Assembly: GCA_021604865.1 (NCBI GenBank)
Contig: BQJU01000036.1
Span: 1-64,000 of the forward strand
Origin: Saprospiraceae bacterium
Lineage (GTDB): Bacteria > Bacteroidota > Bacteroidia > Chitinophagales > Saprospiraceae
Reading direction: 5' to 3'
DNA length: 64,000 nt
Shown here: in pieces, positions 28,002 through 36,226 of the stretch
Layout of the letters: every line of letters begins with the position of its first letter
How positions within the stretch are numbered: position 1 is the first letter of the stretch
Notes under the pieces: generated by a model
What the model saw: the letters and a program-made list of their open reading frames with translations, nothing else
The model's database searches: none
Told to the model about the DNA's origin: nothing
Program-made: the position numbers and the translations under genes

Positions 28002-28781
28002 TTACAACCTTTTTACCTTCACATTTTTAAACCAAATCTGGTTCCCATGGTCCTGTAGTGCAATATGGCCCTTTTTAGCTTTGCCATAATCTGGAAATTC
28101 TTTCCATTTGCCTTCGTCTCTAAGTTTTTGCCATTCGGGCGTCCACAAGTCGTATTCTACCACTTTTTCATTGTTGAGCCAATGCTGAACGTGGCCATTT
28201 TCTACTCTGATCCGGGAAAGGTTATAGGTGCCCGCCGGATTGGAGGCTACTCTGGTCGGAGGATGCATGGCGTAATTGGCTCCTGACGTTTGCCAGTCTT
28301 CCAGGGGCGAAGGAAAACCAATGTCGTCAACTAATTGGTATTCCGGGCCGGTAGCATAAACCGTTTTATATTCCGGGGCTTCCACTACATTAAAAAAGAT
28401 CCCACTATTGCCCGCATCCGAAATTTTCCATTCCAATGACAATTCAAAATTTTCAAATTCTTCCTTTGTAATGATATCGGCGCCCAGTCCTTCAGGGCCT
28501 GCTTCCCCCAGTGCTTGCATTTCTCCATCTACGATGGCCCAACCTGCGAGGTTATCTTTGCCATAAAGGCGCCATTGGTCCATGCTTTTACCATCAAATA
28601 ACAATTGCCAGCCCTCTGCTTTTTCAGCATCAGTTAAGGTGTTATCTGCTGCTGGAGCCATTTCTTCAGCTTCGTTTTCAGCTTCAGTTTCAGTACTGCT
28701 TTCACTGTTTTGGTTTTCTCCGGATTGACAGGCCCAAAGGCTGATACTCAGGAGAAGGTAGAAAGGGATAATTTTTCGCAT
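28002..28781 (-). CDS. DUF1080 (3-keto-disaccharide hydrolase-like) lipoprotein
   Basis: The 259-residue protein has a lipoprotein signal (LLLSISLWAC, Cys18) and an acidic spacer (ESSTETEAENEAEEM). A single DUF1080 domain follows: EGWQLLFDGKSMDQWRLYGK, DAGNSGIFFNVVEA, and the closing QDHGNQIWFKNVKVKRL. The domain is a concanavalin-like sandwich; some members cleave 3-keto-glycosides or bind glycans. It lies outside the inner membrane. The Gfo/Idh gene is about 115 bp downstream on the same strand; an oxidoreductase that makes 3-keto sugars and a hydrolase that cleaves them would form one pathway, but that link is inference. Confidence 0.85.
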   Translation of the reverse strand: MRKIIPFYLLLSISLWACQSGENQNSESSTETEAENEAEEMAPAADNTLTDAEKAEGWQLLFDGKSMDQWRLYGKDNLAGWAIVDGEMQALGEAGPEGLGADIITKEEFENFELSLEWKISDAGNSGIFFNVVEAPEYKTVYATGPEYQLVDDIGFPSPLEDWQTSGANYAMHPPTRVASNPAGTYNLSRIRVENGHVQHWLNNEKVVEYDLWTPEWQKLRDEGKWKEFPDYGKAKKGHIALQDHGNQIWFKNVKVKRL

Positions 28782-29120
28782 GTTTTATTGTTTTGTTGTG
28801 ATGAATGTCGAGGTTTTATTGGAAGGAATATGCAACTTCGTCCAGACTTCGTTGCCTGAAAGAAGGATTGGATTTGCCACTTTTCATTTTTTTGACTTTA
28901 GAAATACTCTGGACAAAACGCTAGTTTACTGAATTTTTGGGAAATAGTGAAGGGTATTGAGGAAATCATTGAGTATACCTTCATCAATAATTTAAGTTAG
29001 GATTAATGGAAAGATATTGACAGTTGGCTTAAATAAGATCATGTTTGGAGGCCAATCATTTCGCTGCAAAGGATCACTTATTGCTACCAGAGCCGACCTG
29101 CAAACATGCTTTAATAGTCG
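28782..29120. repeat. Intergenic region with a complete short TTTGGAGG element
   Basis: There is no gene. Bases 29040-29110 form the cleanest short copy of the element: CATGTTTGGAGGCCAATC at the left, AGCCGACCTGCAAACATG at the right, and GGATCACTTATTGCTACC between. Its right half matches 7193-7239. The remaining 250 bp upstream of the DUF1080 gene shows nothing else I can name. Confidence 0.7.
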
Positions 29121-30263
29121 TCACCCCTCCCAAAACAACTCCATCGCAATGCGGTCAGCCAAAAGTTTACCACTGCCGGACAAAACGTATTGTTCTCCTT
29201 CCTGGCGAATGGTTTCTGTGCGTAGATATGGTTCTGCAACTTTGAGGAAATAGGGCGCAAAAGCTTCACCAAGATCCCGGATTTTACTGAGATCGACACC
29301 CCAAATGGTCCGCAGGCCGGTCATGACGTATTCGTTGTAGCGTTCTTCCGGGCCGAGTAATTCCTGCTCTGACCATATTTCGATTTCGGGCTTTGGCTGT
29401 CGGAGTGCTTTGATGTAGAGCGCATTGTTGGCTACATTCCAGCGGCGGGTACGGGCACCATCAAAGGAATGGGCGGAAGGGCCGATACCCAGGTAGGGAT
29501 CTCCCTGCCAATAGCTGGAGTTGTGGCGGGCGTATTGCTCGTTTCTGGCAAAGTTGGAAATCTCGTATTGTTGATAACCACGGGCACGAGTAGCTGCGAT
29601 TAACATTTCAAACTGGCGGGCTGCCTGATCATCATCCACCGGTTTTGCTTTGCCTGTTTTGACAAAATCGGCCAGCGCCGTTTTGGGTTCCACAGTCAGG
29701 CAATAGGCAGAAAGGTGAGGGATGCCATATTCTATGGCGGTGCGGAGATTTTCAGCCCACTGTACGTCACTGGTAGTAGGAGAGCCATAAATCAGGTCGA
29801 TAGACAATTGATCAAAACCCGCGTGCTGAGCCATTTCAATACAATCTCTGGCTTCTTTGGCATTGTGCACCCGGTTCATAAATTCAAGGTCAGCCTCTGC
29901 AAACGACTGCACGCCAATACTGAGCCGATTGACGGGGCTATCCCGGAGTATTTTTAGTTTTTCCTTGCTCAGGTCATCCGGATTGGCTTCCAGCGTAATT
30001 TCCGCATCATCGGCAACGTCATAAAGAGCATAGATTTTTTCAAACAAACCCTCCAATTCCTGTCCGGTAAGTAAGGATGGGGTGCCGCCACCCAGATAAA
30101 TGCTATCCAGAGATTGTTGGTTCAATTCATGGCGGGTCAACTCCAACTCCAACAACATGGCTTCGAGCATTTCACTACGTAGGCTGAGCGATGTTGAAAA
30201 ATGAAAATTGCAATAGTGACAGGCTTGTTTGCAAAAAGGGATGTGTAAGTATAGTCCGGCCAT
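29121..30263 (-). CDS. hemW: HemW-like radical SAM protein
   Basis: The 380-residue protein starts MAGLYLHIPFCKQACHYCNFHF, which carries the radical SAM Cys-x3-Cys-x2-Cys iron-sulfur site in the form typical of HemW. The GGGTPSLL glycine-rich SAM-binding segment, the GVQSF motif and the C-terminal HemN_C-like region (EERYNEYVMTGLRTIWGVDL) follow. HemW inserts heme into respiratory enzymes rather than acting as a coproporphyrinogen oxidase; the extra Cys of HemN's N-terminus is absent. The gene is cytoplasmic and apparently stands alone. Confidence 0.88.
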   Translation of the reverse strand: MAGLYLHIPFCKQACHYCNFHFSTSLSLRSEMLEAMLLELELTRHELNQQSLDSIYLGGGTPSLLTGQELEGLFEKIYALYDVADDAEITLEANPDDLSKEKLKILRDSPVNRLSIGVQSFAEADLEFMNRVHNAKEARDCIEMAQHAGFDQLSIDLIYGSPTTSDVQWAENLRTAIEYGIPHLSAYCLTVEPKTALADFVKTGKAKPVDDDQAARQFEMLIAATRARGYQQYEISNFARNEQYARHNSSYWQGDPYLGIGPSAHSFDGARTRRWNVANNALYIKALRQPKPEIEIWSEQELLGPEERYNEYVMTGLRTIWGVDLSKIRDLGEAFAPYFLKVAEPYLRTETIRQEGEQYVLSGSGKLLADRIAMELFWEG

Positions 30264-30353
30264 AGTATGATGATGAATTTAGGGCGGCAAATTAATCATA
30301 GTTGGGAATGAATCCTAGTGTGGAGGAGAAAGAGTGTCAGATCGTATCGGGGC

Positions 30354-30440
30354 GTGTACAAGAAAGTGTGTTCTTTTCACCGCCGAGGCGCGGGGAACGC
30401 GGAATAATTTATTAAAATCCAATTCTTTATACACTTAGGT
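30354..30440. repeat. GTGTA-ended MITE-like element, copy 1
   Basis: The element starts GTGTACAAGAAAG and ends CTTTATACAC, so its termini are an imperfect inverted repeat. It contains the box CACCGCCGAGGCGC. It closely matches 35183-35278, where the interior is about 9 bp longer. It lies in the gap between the gatA stop and the hemW start. Confidence 0.75.
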
Positions 30441-30518
30441 GTCTGGCCTCGATTTTTTTGTTATTTGTTAGCTCTGATAAACGGATTCTCCTCAAGGGGT
30501 TAAAGTTTTTCCTGAGGT

Positions 30519-31949
30519 CTACCCTATTTCCATCACCCATTTGGCGAAAGCCAGTAATTCGCTTTCTTTAAATTTATTTGCCATGAATTGTAATCCGATA
30601 GGCATGCCGTTGGAATGTTGGCCTACAGGAATGGCGATAGCCGGAATGCCCACCATATTGGCTTGAACCGTAAAAATATCGGCCAGGTACATTGCAACAG
30701 GATCATTGATATTTTCACCAAGTGGCCAGGCAGTGCTTGGGGCAGCTGGCATTAGGATGAAGTCGTAATTTTTGAGAATCTCGACTGTTTTTTCCTGAAT
30801 CAGGCGGCGGACCTTTTGAGCCTTGGTGTAATAAGCATCGTAATAGCCAGCACTCAGGACGAAGGTGCCTAACATGATGCGGCGTTTGACTTCTGCACCA
30901 AAACCTTCTGTACGGGATTTTTGATAAGTCTCCAACAGGTCAGTGGCATGGGTACTGCGGTGGCCGTAACGGATGCCATCATAGCGGGAGAGGTTGGACG
31001 AAGCTTCGGCTGTGGTCAGCACATAATAAGCCGGAATGATATAATCGAGGTATTCAAAATCTACCCCTTCTACCGTATGACCAGCTTGCTGTAAAGTGCC
31101 GATCAGATTTTGGCACTGTTCACGCACTTCAGGATCGAGGCTTTTATGGTTCAAAGCGGTATCCAGATAGGCAATGCGTGTCTTGCCGGAAAAGTTGAGT
31201 TGCTGAGTGTAGGGCGGAACAGCTTTCTGGCTGGCGGTACTGTCGTAGTCATCCGGTCCGGACATAATTTCCAGCAGGAGGGCTGCATCTTCAATACTGT
31301 GAGACAATACTCCTACTTGATCAAATGAAGACCCATAAGCCAGCAATCCATAACGAGAAATACGGCCATAGGTAGGTTTCATACCAATGACCCCACAAAA
31401 TGCTGCGGGTTGGCGCACCGACCCCCCAGTATCTGTACCTAGGGAAGCAAGACAGGTATGCGCCTGCACGGCTACAGCTGATCCTCCGGAAGAACCTCCC
31501 GGCACCCGGCTGGGGTCAGCGGCATTGCGGGTAGGACCATAAAATGAGTTTTCCGTGGTAGAGCCCATGGCAAATTCATCACAATTGACCCTTCCGATGA
31601 TGATAGCATCCTCAGCAGTGGTGCGCTCAACGGCTGTAGCCGAAAAAAGGGACTTAAAACCCGTCAATATTTTAGAGCCCCCTGTGACTTCATGGTCCTT
31701 ATAACAAAGCACATCTTTTATCGAGAGTACCATGCCAAATAAACGGCCTACCTTATCCGGATCGGTCTGGTATCGCTGGTCTAGTTCGCGGGCTTTGGCA
31801 AGGGCTTCTTCCGCATAAACTTCCAGGTAAATATTGAGCTGACGGCTTGCTTCAATCTGCTTTAGGTAATTATTTACCAGAGCCTCACAGGTAAGGGTTC
31901 CGGCAGCGATTGCTGTTTGTATTTGTGGAAGTGATGTGAATTTAGCCAT
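30519..31949 (-). CDS. gatA: Asp-tRNA(Asn)/Glu-tRNA(Gln) amidotransferase subunit A
   Basis: The 476-residue protein is an amidase-signature enzyme. The catalytic triad region is visible as SIKDVLCYKDH (Lys), GGSSGGSAVAVQAH and LGTDTGGSVRQPAAFCG (cis-Ser and nucleophile Ser). GVIGMKPTYGRISRYGL and the GNDEYDSTA-like GPDDYDSTA segment mark it as GatA. GatA hydrolyses glutamine to supply ammonia for transamidation of misacylated tRNAs, with GatB and GatC, which are not in this window. hisS lies immediately upstream on the same strand with 75 bp between. Confidence 0.93.
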   Translation of the reverse strand: MAKFTSLPQIQTAIAAGTLTCEALVNNYLKQIEASRQLNIYLEVYAEEALAKARELDQRYQTDPDKVGRLFGMVLSIKDVLCYKDHEVTGGSKILTGFKSLFSATAVERTTAEDAIIIGRVNCDEFAMGSTTENSFYGPTRNAADPSRVPGGSSGGSAVAVQAHTCLASLGTDTGGSVRQPAAFCGVIGMKPTYGRISRYGLLAYGSSFDQVGVLSHSIEDAALLLEIMSGPDDYDSTASQKAVPPYTQQLNFSGKTRIAYLDTALNHKSLDPEVREQCQNLIGTLQQAGHTVEGVDFEYLDYIIPAYYVLTTAEASSNLSRYDGIRYGHRSTHATDLLETYQKSRTEGFGAEVKRRIMLGTFVLSAGYYDAYYTKAQKVRRLIQEKTVEILKNYDFILMPAAPSTAWPLGENINDPVAMYLADIFTVQANMVGIPAIAIPVGQHSNGMPIGLQFMANKFKESELLAFAKWVMEIG

Positions 31950-32024
31950 TATTTAATTATCTTATAGTGCCCTACTTGGGGCAAGAAACCAATGAAAAGC
32001 AGGCAATAAAAGCCTCTTTTTGCA

Positions 32025-33368
32025 TCATTTTATCTTTCCAATGATCTGATCGAGTGTCAATTTTTCCTGCTCGCCGCTTTCCATATTTTTGAAGGAGAGC
32101 AGTCCACTGTCCACTTCATTGGTTCCAATCAACACTACATAGGGAACCTGGCGAGCATTGGCGTATTTCATTTGTTTCTGAATTTTGACCGGCTCCGGAT
32201 ACAGTTCAGAATTGATACCGGCAGCCCGCACCTTATTCAGACAACGGAAAGCATACCGATGGCTGGCCTCGTCGAATGCAATGAAGAGCACCTTAAGGCT
32301 GGTTCCAGTTTGTTCCGGAAATAGCTTTAGTTCCTCCATCACATCATAGATGCGCTCGGCTCCAAAGGACACCCCTACCCCGGATACATCCTTCAGTCCA
32401 AAGATACTGGTCAGGTCATCATATCGGCCTCCCCCACCGATGCTGCCCATTTGTACATTTTTGGCTTTTACTTCGAAGATACAGCCGGTATAATAGTTGA
32501 GTCCCCGGGCCAGGGTGATGTCAAAATTGACTTCATTGGCGGCCTGAGAAGCATCAAAATATTCGTAGACCGTTTCCAGTTCCTCAATGCCTTTTTGTCC
32601 GCTGGGGCTATTGGCAAAATGTGGCTTTAAATCCCCCAGGCTTTTTACTTCCAGGATCTTGCTGATGGTAGCAATGGCGCTTTCCGGGATATCCTTTTTG
32701 CGCAATTCATCCTGCACACCTTGCAGGCCGACTTTATCCAGTTTGTCGATGGCTATGGTCATGTCCATAAACTGATCAGCGATACCCGCCGCCTCAGCGA
32801 TACCCGCCAGGATTTTGCGGTTGTTGATTTTGATCTCAACGTCCATGCCCAGTTTGGCAAACACTTCATCGTATATCTGCACCAATTCGGCTTCGTACAC
32901 CAACGAATTGGAGCCCACTACATCCACATCGCACTGGAAAAACTCCTGGTAGCGGCCTTTTTGTGGCCGGTCGGCCCGCCAGACTGGTTGAATCTGGTAG
33001 CGCTTAAAAGGAAAGGCAATATCATTCTGATGCATGACCACGTATCGGGCAAAGGGTACGGTGAGGTCGTAGCGCATGCCGCGTTTGGAAATGGAAGCTA
33101 TCAATTGATTGGAATCGCGGTTGTTGAGGGCTGCCTCATCGGCTTTGCTCAGAAAGTCGCCATTATTTAACACCTTGAAGAGCAGTTTGTCGCCTTCTTC
33201 GCCGTATTTACCGGTGAGCGTCGACAGGTTTTCCATGGTGGGTGTTTCAATGGGTCGGTAGCCGTAACGCACAAATACTTCTCGGATGGTATTGAAAATG
33301 AAGTTGCGCTTTTCTACCTCCTCGGGCGAAAAGTCACGGGTACCTTTGGGAATGCTTACTTTGGCCAT
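32025..33368 (-). CDS. hisS: Histidyl-tRNA synthetase
   Basis: The 447-residue protein begins IPKGTRDFSPEE, the standard opening. Class II motif 2 appears around FKRYQIQPVWRADRPQKGRYQEFFQCD. The histidine-A motif reads LARGLNYYTGCIFE, and motif 3 reads GGGRYDDL and GVSFGAERIYDVM. The C-terminal anticodon-binding domain (LKVLFIAFDEASHRYAFR onwards) is complete. It charges tRNA-His with histidine in the cytoplasm. It lies upstream of gatA on the same strand. Confidence 0.95.
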   Translation of the reverse strand: MAKVSIPKGTRDFSPEEVEKRNFIFNTIREVFVRYGYRPIETPTMENLSTLTGKYGEEGDKLLFKVLNNGDFLSKADEAALNNRDSNQLIASISKRGMRYDLTVPFARYVVMHQNDIAFPFKRYQIQPVWRADRPQKGRYQEFFQCDVDVVGSNSLVYEAELVQIYDEVFAKLGMDVEIKINNRKILAGIAEAAGIADQFMDMTIAIDKLDKVGLQGVQDELRKKDIPESAIATISKILEVKSLGDLKPHFANSPSGQKGIEELETVYEYFDASQAANEVNFDITLARGLNYYTGCIFEVKAKNVQMGSIGGGGRYDDLTSIFGLKDVSGVGVSFGAERIYDVMEELKLFPEQTGTSLKVLFIAFDEASHRYAFRCLNKVRAAGINSELYPEPVKIQKQMKYANARQVPYVVLIGTNEVDSGLLSFKNMESGEQEKLTLDQIIGKIK

Positions 33369-33507
33369 TGCTGTGTGGTCTGTTTATTTTTGCAGCTGCG
33401 AAATTGCGGCTATTTACTTAAAAAACAAAATTGTGAGGGATAGTTCCGGGAAATGAAGAATGGGGAAAGAAAAGGCGTTGGCTGCAAACAATTCTAATAT
33501 TATTCGT

Positions 33508-33768
33508 TCATTTCAAATCAATTCCTATTTCTCCATCTCTTTTACCAGCAAGCAATTCACTCACCTCAACCCCCAAAGCTTTCGCGATTTTAATCAAATT
33601 CAGCACAGCAACATTCCTTTCTCCTCGCTCAATGGCTGCAAAATAAGATCGATTAATTTCGGCTTTACGGGCAAAAGTATCCTGTGATAATCCTTGTTGA
33701 CGTCTATGATAACGTATCGTACCCCCTACTCGTAAGAGTAATTGTTGTTCTTTTTTAGTTCGGGCCAT
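33508..33768 (-). CDS. XRE-family transcriptional regulator
   Basis: The 86-residue protein is almost entirely an HTH_3 domain: LRVGGTIRYHRRQQGLSQDT, then FARKAEINRSYFAAIERGER and NLIKIAKALGVEVSELL. Recognition-helix residues lie around INRSYFAAIE. Such small Cro/C1-type proteins bind DNA as dimers. A second gene of the same type lies 47 bp upstream, and the two differ enough to be ancient paralogues. The target is unknown. Confidence 0.85.
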   Translation of the reverse strand: MARTKKEQQLLLRVGGTIRYHRRQQGLSQDTFARKAEINRSYFAAIERGERNVAVLNLIKIAKALGVEVSELLAGKRDGEIGIDLK

Positions 33769-33815
33769 AGTGCTGATGTGCTCAAAGTATTATGGAAAAT
33801 AATGCTGTAAAAAGT

Positions 33816-34040
33816 CTACTTAAAAAATTGTGCTAGCGGGATACCCAAAGTTTCCGCTATGCGGGATAAAAGTAAAATGGAAACATTTCGTTCTCCACGT
33901 TCTACTGTTCCCATATATGCTCTGGCTACTCCAGCCTGATAGGCTAATTCCTCCTGGGAAATTCCCTGTTCCTCTCGAGCCAAACGAATGGCTTTACCGA
34001 CCTTTTGTAATGCTTCTTTTTCTTGCTGACTATAGGGCAT
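33816..34040 (-). CDS. XRE-family transcriptional regulator
   Basis: The 74-residue protein is a single HTH_3 domain: KVGKAIRLAREEQGISQEEL, YQAGVARAYMGTVERGERNV and LSRIAETLGIPLAQFF. It is transcribed divergently from the membrane-anchored protein gene at 34176, with 135 bp between, so it may regulate that gene or itself. The neighbouring XRE gene at 33508 follows it on the same strand. Confidence 0.85.
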   Translation of the reverse strand: MPYSQQEKEALQKVGKAIRLAREEQGISQEELAYQAGVARAYMGTVERGERNVSILLLSRIAETLGIPLAQFFK

Positions 34041-34142
34041 GTGCTTTCTATTGATGCCCTAAATATCTAAAATATACCAATTAGAAATCACGCTTTATAA
34101 AAATACCTTTTAAAATAACACATCTTATAAGAATCATTTTAT

Positions 34143-34150
34143 TATCTTTG
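34143..34150 (+). promoter_or_regulatory. Bacteroidota -7 box TATCTTTG
   Basis: TATCTTTG matches the TAnnTTTG consensus and ends 25 bp before the start codon at 34176. I see no convincing -33 TTG at the usual distance, so the promoter is only moderately supported. Confidence 0.5.
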
Positions 34151-34175
34151 CCTCACCAAATAAATACCCTAAAAA

Positions 34176-34703
34176 ATGGTTGCTCAGAAAAACACAATGG
34201 ATTTAGAGCAAAAACCTCCTTCCCCTAGAACCCCAGGCTGGATTTTTCTGCTTGCAGTAATCATCGCAATTTCCTTAGCTATTCCAAAATGGAAAGATGT
34301 CGTCCGGAAAAATGAAGATGGGGATTATGAACTTCAGGAATGGAGGAAGGATGAAAGATATATTGAGCTGGACCGGAATGAAAATGCGGAGCAGTATAGA
34401 TTGATTGCTAAAGTTTCGGGGTATTATCTGTGCTACCTTTGCGAGAATAAGCGAACTTGGATCAATATGGGTGAGACGTTAAAAATTGGCATTACAACTA
34501 ACAAAACTGAGCGATATCGTATCGAATGGTTGGATAAACAAAAAGCTTATTACTTCAAAGATGTTGAAGGCGACTTAGCTACTGTACGAAGAGCAGAAAT
34601 ACAAAAAATTGCTGCTTATCCTCTTTGGCCAGAAAATCTAAATCGGTCTAAATCAGAACGGCTTGTAGTACCTCCCTTTCATAAAACAGTACGCTTGAAA
34701 TAA
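34176..34703 (+). CDS. Membrane-anchored protein with degenerate GIY-YIG-like domain
   Basis: The 175-residue protein has one N-terminal transmembrane helix (PGWIFLLAVIIAISLAIPKW, about residues 21-40) followed by a soluble domain. The segment SGYYLCYLCENKRTWINMGE followed by TLKIGITTNKTERY resembles the opening of GIY-YIG or T5orf172 domains, with GYY in place of GIY. The later VRRAEIQKIAAYPLWPENLN would carry the conserved Glu region. I am not certain of this family, and activity is doubtful because of the substitutions. It is divergent from two XRE genes and is followed 38 bp later by a small unknown gene. Confidence 0.55.
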   Translation: MVAQKNTMDLEQKPPSPRTPGWIFLLAVIIAISLAIPKWKDVVRKNEDGDYELQEWRKDERYIELDRNENAEQYRLIAKVSGYYLCYLCENKRTWINMGETLKIGITTNKTERYRIEWLDKQKAYYFKDVEGDLATVRRAEIQKIAAYPLWPENLNRSKSERLVVPPFHKTVRLK

Positions 34704-34741
34704 CCAGTATAATTCCGTAATTTTATCCTAAATCCAAGACC

Positions 34742-35077
34742 ATGCAAGTAGAAGCCACCTCCATTACAGTGCCCGATATAATTGGCAAAATAGATTTTCC
34801 TGCTATTGAACAATCCGTTGCCAAGCTAGTATTTCCATCTATTACGGCCAAATGCAAAAAGCTATTTCTTGCAGTCATCGTCCGTAATGATGACGTTTAT
34901 CCTTTGGAACATTATCGAATCGGGAGCACGCTTTATATAGGTCTTCCACTTGATTTGCATCAGGTGCGCTTGCTTAGCCAGGAAGAAGTCACCATGCTGG
35001 TTTATAACAAGACTGAGGCATACCTATCTACTATTACGGAAGTGGAAGAACGCGTTTATGAAGAAATGGAGGATTAG
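34742..35077 (+). CDS. Hypothetical small cytoplasmic protein
   Basis: I do not recognise this 111-residue protein. It is acidic at its C-terminus (EVEERVYEEMED), has no signal or membrane segment, and shows a regular alternation of strands (VEATSITVPDIIG, KLFLAVIVRNDD, GSTLYIGLPLDL) and helices. It starts 38 bp after the membrane-anchored protein gene on the same strand, so the two are likely co-transcribed. Confidence 0.6.
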   Translation: MQVEATSITVPDIIGKIDFPAIEQSVAKLVFPSITAKCKKLFLAVIVRNDDVYPLEHYRIGSTLYIGLPLDLHQVRLLSQEEVTMLVYNKTEAYLSTITEVEERVYEEMED

Positions 35078-35182
35078 TGCATTTTTTTATTTGTTTTCTG
35101 TTTTACAAGTCCGAAGAGTTGGACAAGTCGTAGCGCGTCAGAGATGCTGATGGGCGAAAAAGATAAAAATGTGTGCTAGAGA

Positions 35183-35278
35183 GTGTACAAGAAAGCGTGT
35201 TTTTTTACCGCAGAGACGCAGGGGGCGCGGAGTTTCGCGGAGTAATTTATTGAAATCCAATTCTTTATACACTTAGGG
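35183..35278. repeat. GTGTA-ended MITE-like element, copy 2
   Basis: The element begins GTGTACAAGAAAGCG and ends TTCTTTATACAC followed by TTAGGG. The internal box ACCGCAGAGACGC is followed by GCGGAGTTTCGCGGAG. It matches 30354-30440 over nearly its full length. It lies between the 3' ends of convergent genes, so it could also serve as a bidirectional transcript end. Confidence 0.75.
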
Positions 35279-35360
35279 ATCAGCTAGGAATTGAAGGTAC
35301 TGAGGTAGACACACTTTGCTGGACGCTCCCTGTGCTATTTCCAAACAAGCTATAGTCCAA

Positions 35361-36080
35361 TTACTTCACCAAATCCATCGTCATTCCAACGCCTACTCCA
35401 TAGGATAAATAGCGGTTAATTTTAAATCTTTCGCCCTGATATTTACCCCGAATCGGGTTCAGCTGCATTCTTGGCTCCATGAACAGGTTAAACCGTTTCA
35501 AAATCTGGCGTTGTAGGCCAATTCCTGCCTGGTAGCCGAGGGTTATTTTTTGATAATCTACCAGGCTTTCACCTTTACTTTCTGTGGAACTGCCTGTTGT
35601 AGTGGATATTTTATTCACTGTTTGGCTGTACCTCAAATGGCCTCTGACCATCACCCCTCCAGAAAGGTATAGCTTATATTTTTTGTCAATAAGCCGATAG
35701 ATTAATTTAATCGGCACCTCCAGATGGGCATAATTATAGGTGAATGCTACTTTGTCAAAGTCCTCTCCTGAGGGGATTGTTGGATCAAAACCTCCCATGC
35801 CATCGTGTTGTGTTCCAAACCTCAATTCTCCGGATTCCCAATTGTGCCCAATATTGGAGAAGTTTATCCCACTGGCTAGCCACAATCGATTATTTATCTC
35901 TTTGCTTACACTTACTCCAATACTATTGGAAAATTTAGATTGGGGATCTTTCAAGTGTTTTACGAACTCAACAGATATATTTGGATAATAGTCAATCCCA
36001 ATGGTCAGCTGTTTTTGACTATATATTCCTTGGACGGAAATGATAAATACGAAGAGGATCAGAGATTTGAGCTTATTCAT
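35361..36080 (-). CDS. Outer-membrane beta-barrel protein
   Basis: The 239-residue protein has a signal peptide (LKSLILFVFIISVQGIYSQ). Its body alternates polar and aromatic residues in strands such as TIGIDYYPNISVEFVKHL, YNYAHLEVPIKLIYRLIDKK and KITLGYQAGIGLQRQIL, with a C-terminal strand YGVGVGMTMDLVK. This is the small barrel fold common in Bacteroidota (outer membrane protein beta-barrel, PorT-like). No function can be assigned. It is divergent from the acetyltransferase gene at 36227. Confidence 0.7.
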   Translation of the reverse strand: MNKLKSLILFVFIISVQGIYSQKQLTIGIDYYPNISVEFVKHLKDPQSKFSNSIGVSVSKEINNRLWLASGINFSNIGHNWESGELRFGTQHDGMGGFDPTIPSGEDFDKVAFTYNYAHLEVPIKLIYRLIDKKYKLYLSGGVMVRGHLRYSQTVNKISTTTGSSTESKGESLVDYQKITLGYQAGIGLQRQILKRFNLFMEPRMQLNPIRGKYQGERFKINRYLSYGVGVGMTMDLVK

Positions 36081-36226
36081 AAAATATCGTTTTGTGTACA
36101 GAAGAGCATCTATTGTAATAAAGGTATAGGTTTTTTTTTAAAATAAGATAGTTGAAAAAAAGAATCGGAGCTATACTTCCAAAATACGCCTTACCTTTCC
36201 GGTTCATCTATTAGACTCGTCAAAGA

